The notes beneath the pieces are model-generated. The model did no database searches. It was given only the letters and a program-made list of their open reading frames with translations, and was not told the origin of the DNA. DNA of 64,000 nucleotides from Achromobacter xylosoxidans (GTDB lineage: Bacteria; Pseudomonadota; Gammaproteobacteria; Burkholderiales; Burkholderiaceae_B), in contig NZ_CP061008.1 in NCBI RefSeq assembly GCF_014490035.1, forward strand, positions 5,642,001 to 5,706,000, in the 5' to 3' direction. Each line of letters starts with the position of its first letter. The first letter of the stretch is position 1. This document shows, piece after piece, positions 59,801 to 64,000 of the stretch. The translations under genes and the position numbers were made by a program.

Positions 59801-62575
59801 AGCATCCTGCCGGCAGACGTGGTCGTAAGCACCGACGCCGACGCGCAGGAAGTCGAGCAGGCTGGACTGACCGCCCGCATCGCCGAGCCCGGCGAAGCCT
59901 ACGGCGCAGACGTGGGCCGCCCGTTGCAGTCGCTGATGCGCGAGCGGCGCCAGGCCAATATGGCGATCGAGATCCGCAACGCGCGCGAACACAACCTGAA
60001 GAACGTCAGCGTGGAAATCCCGCGCGACAAGTTCACCGTCATCACCGGCGTGTCCGGCTCGGGCAAGTCCACGCTGGCCTTCGACATCCTGTTCAACGAA
60101 GGGCAGCGGCGCTATCTGGAATCGCTCAACGCCTACGCCCGCGCCATCGTGCAGCCAGCCGGCAAGCCGGACGTGGACGCCATCTTCGGCATCCCGCCCA
60201 CGGTCGCCATCGAGCAGCGCACCAGCCGCGGCGGACGCAAGTCCACCGTGGCCACGATGACGGAAATCCACCATTTCCTGCGCCTGCTGTACGTCAAGCT
60301 GGGCACGCAGTACTGCCCGGACTGCAATGTCGCGGTAGAGCCGCAGAATACGGACCAGATCGTGGCGCGCCTGCTGCGCGAGCACAAGGGCGAACACATC
60401 GGCCTGCTGGCGCCGCTGGTCACCGCCCGCAAGGGCTATTACACGGACCTGGCCAAATGGGCCGGCTCCAAGGGCCATTCGCACCTGCGCGTGGACGGCG
60501 AGTTCATTCCCGTGGCCCCGTGGCCGCGGCTGGACCGCTACAAGGAACACACCATCGAGCTGCCGATCGCGGACGTGGTGGTGGACCCGGCCAATGAAGC
60601 CGAGCTGCGCGCCGCGGTCAAGAACGCGCTAGAAAACGGCCAGGGCGTGATGTCCGTGGTCTGGCCCGTGAACAAGCTGCACGAAGCGCTGGACAGCGAC
60701 CTGCAGCAGCAGCACTTCTCGGTCAAGCGCGCCTGCCCGTCTTGCGGCACCAGCTTCCCCGAACCGGATCCGCGCCTGTTCTCGTACAACTCCAAGCACG
60801 GCTGGTGCACCGGCTGCTACGGCACCGGCCTGCAGCTGCAAGGCTTCGACGAAGAGCAGACCGGCGAGGAAACCGCCTGGAACGCCTGGTACGAAGGCGA
60901 GGCCAAGCCCTGCACGCAATGCGACGGACAGCGCCTGAACCGCGTGGCGCGCGCCGTGCGCTGGCGCGACAAGTCCATCGCCGAACTCGCCTCGCTGCCG
61001 GTGTCGGACGCGCATACCTTCTTCACCGGGCTGGTGGCGCGCGGCCGCGAAGGCGAGATCGCCCGCGACATCCTTACGGAAATCCGCGGACGCCTGAACT
61101 TCATGCAGGAAGTCGGCCTGAACTACCTGGCGCTGGACCGGGCCGCGCCCACGCTGTCCGGCGGCGAAGCGCAGCGCATCCGCCTGGCCGCGCAGCTGGG
61201 TTCCAACCTGCAGGGCGTCTGCTACGTGCTGGACGAACCGACCATCGGCCTGCACCCGCGCGACAACCGCATCCTGCTGGACGCGCTGGCGCGCCTGGAA
61301 GGCAACGGCAACACGCTGGTGGTGGTGGAACACGACGACGACACCATCCGCCGCGCCTCGCACATCATCGACATCGGACCGGGCGCGGGCATCCGCGGCG
61401 GCCGCGTGGTGGCCCAGGGCAGCGCGCAGGACCTGATCGAAGCGCCCGAATCGGTCACCGGCCGCTATCTGGCCAAACCCTTGCAGCACCCGTTGCAAGG
61501 CCGCCGCCCGGTCGAGGCCGATACGCCCATGATCGAAATCAAGGGCGCGCGCCTGCACAACCTGCGCAGCGTGGACGCGAAGATTCCGGTGGGCCGCCTG
61601 AGCGTGGTGACCGGCGTGTCGGGTTCGGGCAAATCCACCCTGGCGCGCGAAGTGCTGCTGGACAACCTGATGCAGGCCGTGTCGCAAGGCAAGGCGCCGG
61701 GCTGGGCGGGCTGCGACAGCATCAAGGGTTGGGAAGCCATCGACCGCGTGCTGGAAGTGGACCAGACGCCCATCGGCAAGACGCCGCGCTCCTGCCCGGC
61801 CACCTACGTGGGCTTCTGGGACGACGTGCGCAAGCAGTTCGCCGACACCCGCGAATCGCGCATGCGCGGCTGGACCGCGGCGCGCTTCTCGTTCAACACC
61901 GGCGACGGCCGCTGCCCGATCTGCGAAGGCCAGGGCATGCGCACCATCGAGATGAACTTCCTGCCGGACGTGAAGGTGCCTTGCGACGCCTGCAACGGCG
62001 CGCGCTTCAACAACGACACTCTCAGCGTGCAGATGCGCGGCAAGAACGCCGGCGAACTGCTGGCCATGGAAGTGGACGACGCCATCGGCTACTTCGCCGC
62101 GCACCCCAAGATCCACCGCCCGCTGCAGCTGATGCAGGACGTGGGCCTGGGCTATCTGACGCTGGGGCAGCCTTCGCCCACGCTGTCGGGCGGCGAAGCG
62201 CAGCGCATCAAGCTGGTGACCGAGCTGTCCAAGGCCCGCCTCACCGACGGCCTGATCAAGACCGGCCGCGCCTCGCGCATTCCGCATACGCTGTACGTGC
62301 TGGACGAACCCACCGTGGGCCTGTCGATGGCCGACGTGGAAAAGCTGATCCACGTGCTGCACCGCCTGGTGGAAGCCGGCAATACGGTGGTGGTGATCGA
62401 GCACAACCTGGACGTGATCGCCGAAGCCGACTGGCTGCTGGACCTGGGCCCCGAAGGCGGCACGGGCGGCGGCAAGCTGGTGGGCGAAGGCTCGCCCGAA
62501 CACGTCATGACCCTGAGCGACCATTCCCATACCGGACGGGTCCTGAAGGAATTCCTGGCACATCAACAGCAGTAG
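56813..62575 (+). CDS. uvrA: Double-length UvrA (two UvrA units in tandem)
   Basis: A 1920-residue DNA damage recognition ATPase made of two UvrA-like halves joined near residues 1000-1055. There are four Walker A motifs: about residues 32 (GVSGSGKSS), 682, 1079 and 1601 (GVSGSGKST). Four ABC signatures LSGGE(V/A)QR lie near 530, 875, 1448 and 1790. Zinc-finger CxxC pairs are present in each half (CPTCGG...CPDCDG and CPICEG...CPCDAC-like). Each half resembles a complete 930-residue UvrA. It may act like a UvrA dimer in one chain. A normal-length uvrA probably exists elsewhere; this was not seen. Start ATG 56813. Confidence 0.85.
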   Translation: MSSQIRIVGARQNNLKNLDLTIATGELVVVTGVSGSGKSSLAFDTLYAEGQRRYVETFSPYARQFLDRMDKPQVDRIEGILPAIAIDQTNPVRSSRSTVGTMTELNDHLKLLFARGAKLYCRGCGKVVRRDTPDSVYHSLAERAAAAGDPRLVVTFPIAVPANFTEEEVRGFLEQQGYTRVHAEENAAPRAAAPAKGAKKAKAAKGSTELRRILHVVQDRFRFAGTERERIMEALDTALRMGAGHLAVYVMDAEGGNAHIWKYSDRLHCADCDIEYTDPLPSSFSFNSPLGACEACRGFGRVIGIDFGLVIPDENKTLLEGAIKPWTTPSYKECQDELQKYAPKAGVPLGVPWKKLSEEHKRWVLYGTPDWKGGNDAWKHQWYGVQRFFDWLETKAYKMHVRVLLSKYRSYTPCPTCNGARLKPDALLWRLGTKEEADTVLPPDDGRYKRFMPVSANWSREQLDNLGGLSIHDVMLLPIERVRIFFDTLSFSGALDAATDLLMTEVRARLKFLCDVGLGYLTLDRQSRTLSGGEVQRINLTTALGTSLVNTLFVLDEPSIGLHPRDMHRVVEVMHRLRNAGNTLVVVEHDPQVMVAADRIIDIGPGPGERGGQIVFDGTPSQLRAARTLTGDYLGGRQRVEAPRPMPVAANTPRLLLEGVSAHNLKNVSVELPLGRLVCVTGVSGSGKSTLVQDVLYPALLKQKGKPSEAPGAFERLLGAEQIADVVMVDQTPIGKTARSNPASYVGAFDAIRKLFAQAPLARERAYTAGTFSFNGGDGRCPTCGGTGFEHVEMQFLSDVYLRCPDCDGKRFRPEVLEVRVEHLGKSASIDEVLEMTVSEALDFFKGLRDVQTGLAPLADVGLEYVRLGQPVPTLSGGEAQRLKLAGHLAEAARSGISTAKVAKKGSLFLFDEPTTGLHFDDVARLMRAFRKLLAAGHTLLVIEHNLDVIRAADWLIDLGPEGGDAGGLVIGTGTPQDLMDNPKSHTGAALRDYEVSILPADVVVSTDADAQEVEQAGLTARIAEPGEAYGADVGRPLQSLMRERRQANMAIEIRNAREHNLKNVSVEIPRDKFTVITGVSGSGKSTLAFDILFNEGQRRYLESLNAYARAIVQPAGKPDVDAIFGIPPTVAIEQRTSRGGRKSTVATMTEIHHFLRLLYVKLGTQYCPDCNVAVEPQNTDQIVARLLREHKGEHIGLLAPLVTARKGYYTDLAKWAGSKGHSHLRVDGEFIPVAPWPRLDRYKEHTIELPIADVVVDPANEAELRAAVKNALENGQGVMSVVWPVNKLHEALDSDLQQQHFSVKRACPSCGTSFPEPDPRLFSYNSKHGWCTGCYGTGLQLQGFDEEQTGEETAWNAWYEGEAKPCTQCDGQRLNRVARAVRWRDKSIAELASLPVSDAHTFFTGLVARGREGEIARDILTEIRGRLNFMQEVGLNYLALDRAAPTLSGGEAQRIRLAAQLGSNLQGVCYVLDEPTIGLHPRDNRILLDALARLEGNGNTLVVVEHDDDTIRRASHIIDIGPGAGIRGGRVVAQGSAQDLIEAPESVTGRYLAKPLQHPLQGRRPVEADTPMIEIKGARLHNLRSVDAKIPVGRLSVVTGVSGSGKSTLAREVLLDNLMQAVSQGKAPGWAGCDSIKGWEAIDRVLEVDQTPIGKTPRSCPATYVGFWDDVRKQFADTRESRMRGWTAARFSFNTGDGRCPICEGQGMRTIEMNFLPDVKVPCDACNGARFNNDTLSVQMRGKNAGELLAMEVDDAIGYFAAHPKIHRPLQLMQDVGLGYLTLGQPSPTLSGGEAQRIKLVTELSKARLTDGLIKTGRASRIPHTLYVLDEPTVGLSMADVEKLIHVLHRLVEAGNTVVVIEHNLDVIAEADWLLDLGPEGGTGGGKLVGEGSPEHVMTLSDHSHTGRVLKEFLAHQQQ

Positions 62576-62580
62576 GCAGC

Positions 62581-63717
62581 ATGGAATGTCGTTTTGAAGA
62601 CCGGCTGGCCGGCCGCGCGCTGCGGTTCGAGGGCTTGTGCTCGCGGATCGAGGCGCGCTCCGCCGCCGAGGTCGCCCCCGCGCTCGCCGCCATCGAAGCC
62701 CAGCGGCGACAGGGGCGCTGGATCGCCCTGTTGCTGGACTACGAACTGGGCGAGTGGCTGTTGCCCGAAGCCGCCATGGCGCCGCCCGCCGGCCCCTGGA
62801 CGCCGCCGCGCGACGACGGCAAACCGCGCCTGACCGCGCTGGCGTTCGAACGCCGGCAGGAGGAAACGCCCTGGGACGCACCGGACGCAGGCGCTGCGCC
62901 CGCCGCCATCAGCCTGCCCGCGCCGCGCATGACCGAGGCCGACTACGTACGCCAGATCGAAGCCATCCGCGGCCTGATCGGTGACGGCGAGCTGTATCAG
63001 GTGAACTACACCCAGCCGCTGGACCTGCAATTCCAGGGCGACGCGGCCACGCTGTACCGGCGCATCGCCGCCCGCAACCCGGTGGCGCACGGCGCGTTCA
63101 TCGAGGACGGCGAGCGCACGGTGTTGTCGTTTTCGCCCGAACTGTTCGTGCGCCGCGACGGCCCGCGCCTGACCACGCGCCCGATGAAGGGCACGGCCCC
63201 GCGCCACCCCGATCCGGCCGAGGACGAACGGCTGGGCCAGGCGCTCCTGGCCAGCGAAAAGAACCGCGCCGAGAACCTGATGATCGTGGATCTGCTGCGC
63301 AACGATCTGGGCCGGCTGGCCGAGCCGGGCTCGGTGCGGGTCGACGCGCTGTTCTCGCTGGAGCGCTATCCCACCGTCTGGACCATGACGTCCACGGTGT
63401 CGGCGCTGGCGCCGCACGCCTCGCTGGAAGACGTGCTGCGCGCGCTGTTTCCCTGCGGCTCCATCACCGGCGCCCCCAAGGTCGCGGCCATGCGCCGCAT
63501 CCGCCAGATGGAAACGGCGCGGCGCGGCCTGTATTGCGGCAGCATCGGCTGGCTGGCGCCGGACGGCGACTTTTCGCTGAACGTCGCCATCCGCACCCTG
63601 GTGCTGGACCAGGCCGGCCACGGCGTCTATAGCGTGGGCGGCGGCATCGTGCACGATTCGGACCCGGCCGAGGAATGGCAGGAATGCCACTGGAAGGCCC
63701 GGATCCTGCGGGCCTGA
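62581..63717 (+). CDS. pabB: Aminodeoxychorismate synthase component I
   Basis: A 378-residue chorismate-utilising enzyme of folate synthesis, which makes 4-amino-4-deoxychorismate. The C-terminal chorismate-binding domain has IGDGELYQVNYTQPL, TTRPMKGTAPR, DLLRNDLGRLAEPGSV and PCGSITGAPKVAAM. The start is ATG 62581, five bases after the uvrA stop. It is shorter than E. coli PabB (453), lacking part of the N-terminal domain, as in some PabB/PabBC relatives. A pabC-like gene follows. Confidence 0.88.
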   Translation: MECRFEDRLAGRALRFEGLCSRIEARSAAEVAPALAAIEAQRRQGRWIALLLDYELGEWLLPEAAMAPPAGPWTPPRDDGKPRLTALAFERRQEETPWDAPDAGAAPAAISLPAPRMTEADYVRQIEAIRGLIGDGELYQVNYTQPLDLQFQGDAATLYRRIAARNPVAHGAFIEDGERTVLSFSPELFVRRDGPRLTTRPMKGTAPRHPDPAEDERLGQALLASEKNRAENLMIVDLLRNDLGRLAEPGSVRVDALFSLERYPTVWTMTSTVSALAPHASLEDVLRALFPCGSITGAPKVAAMRRIRQMETARRGLYCGSIGWLAPDGDFSLNVAIRTLVLDQAGHGVYSVGGGIVHDSDPAEEWQECHWKARILRA

Positions 63718-63813
63718 GGCCGCAGTCCGGATGTCCGGCGTCCCTGCGCGCCTGCAGCCATCGGTAGTAGGATAGAGCGCGGCCGCAGCGCACCTTTACC
63801 CCAGGAGAGTCCC

Positions 63814-64000
63814 ATGCAACCCGAACTGATCGAGACCATCCTGGTCGATGCCGAACGACGCGTGCCGCTGCTGGCGCGCCATCTCAAGCGCCTGGAAGCG
63901 TCCTGCAAGGCCCTGGGCTACGGCTGGGGCGGCCGGGCCGTCGAGGCCGACATCATGATCACCGCGCTGGGCCTGGCCACGCCCGGGCCGCACCGGCTGC
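63814..64000 (+). CDS. Aminodeoxychorismate lyase (PabC-like), 3' truncated by window edge
   Basis: The first 62 residues of a class IV aminotransferase-fold enzyme. It starts MQPELIETILVDAERR, has RHLKRLEASCKALGYGW, and runs off the end of the window. The ATG at 63814 has AGGAGAG nine bases upstream. PabC makes 4-aminobenzoate from the product of PabB, so the pair is a natural folate unit. Confidence 0.7.
   Translation, partial: MQPELIETILVDAERRVPLLARHLKRLEASCKALGYGWGGRAVEADIMITALGLATPGPHRL

Noticed and set aside
58351..60597. Open frame of 748 codons inside uvrA in another frame
   Set aside because: Arg/Pro/Gly-rich shadow product without domains.
60742..63717. Extension of pabB to 991 residues
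   Set aside because: The added part overlaps uvrA out of frame; PabB begins at ATG 62581.

Overview
The window is about 64 kb of GC-rich (roughly two thirds G+C) beta-proteobacterial chromosome. Gene content and order (pepP-ubiH-dusB-fis-purH-ruvC-ruvA, minCDE after glnS, a dppABCDF-type operon, a long duplicated UvrA) and the style of the intergenic repeats point to Alcaligenaceae, most likely Achromobacter or a close Bordetella relative. No tRNA, rRNA, phage, insertion sequence or CRISPR array is visible. The genus is an inference from gene style and was not tested by comparison.

Region 1 (1-25,000) is mainly housekeeping. It holds the 3' end of pepP, a TM2-type membrane protein, ubiH, dusB-fis, purH-ruvC-ruvA, an NDUFA9-like protein, a threonine-dehydratase-family enzyme, and ruvB, which lies apart from ruvCA and on the other strand. 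Next come an OmpR/EnvZ-like two-component pair, a short usher-like outer-membrane barrel, recQ, a bd-oxidase-like gene pair, glnS, minCDE, a glycine-zipper lipoprotein, an isochorismatase-family hydrolase and ettA. The bd-oxidase-like subunit I has lost every haem axial ligand I can place by alignment, so it is probably not a conventional terminal oxidase.

Region 2 (25,000-33,100) holds a divergent EamA exporter / AraC regulator pair, an acidic His-tailed protein of unknown role, and a five-gene peptide (dpp-like) ABC transporter read leftward.

Region 3 (33,260-51,579) is the main feature. A MarR repressor gene faces a long rightward operon with a strong sigma-70 promoter (TTGACA-17-TAAAGT). 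In order it encodes a two-subunit indolepyruvate:ferredoxin-oxidoreductase-like enzyme, a flavin/2Fe-2S reductase, a Rieske dioxygenase (alpha and beta), an acyl-CoA ligase, a thiolase-fold protein without thiolase catalytic residues, a DUF35 protein fused to a catalytically dead SDR domain, an isatin-hydrolase-like cyclase and an intact SDR. A branched-chain-type ABC transporter (binding protein, permease, fused permease-ATPase, ATPase) follows. The content and order match, from memory, the iad-type indole-3-acetic acid (auxin) degradation loci described in Variovorax. The inferred route is: import; Rieske oxidation of IAA to dioxindole-3-acetate; CoA activation; retro-aldol cleavage to isatin plus acetyl-CoA by the thiolase-fold/DUF35 pair; hydrolysis of isatin to isatinate; and oxidative decarboxylation of isatinate toward anthraniloyl-CoA or anthranilate. 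The retro-aldol step and the DUF35-pseudo-SDR fusion are the least expected parts.

Region 4 (51,600-64,000) holds a family-2 glycosyltransferase, a LysR regulator, a 42-residue very basic protein with a strong ribosome-binding site, an iclR-eda-kdgK operon for 2-keto-3-deoxygluconate use, a 1920-residue tandem UvrA, pabB and the start of a pabC-like gene cut by the window edge.
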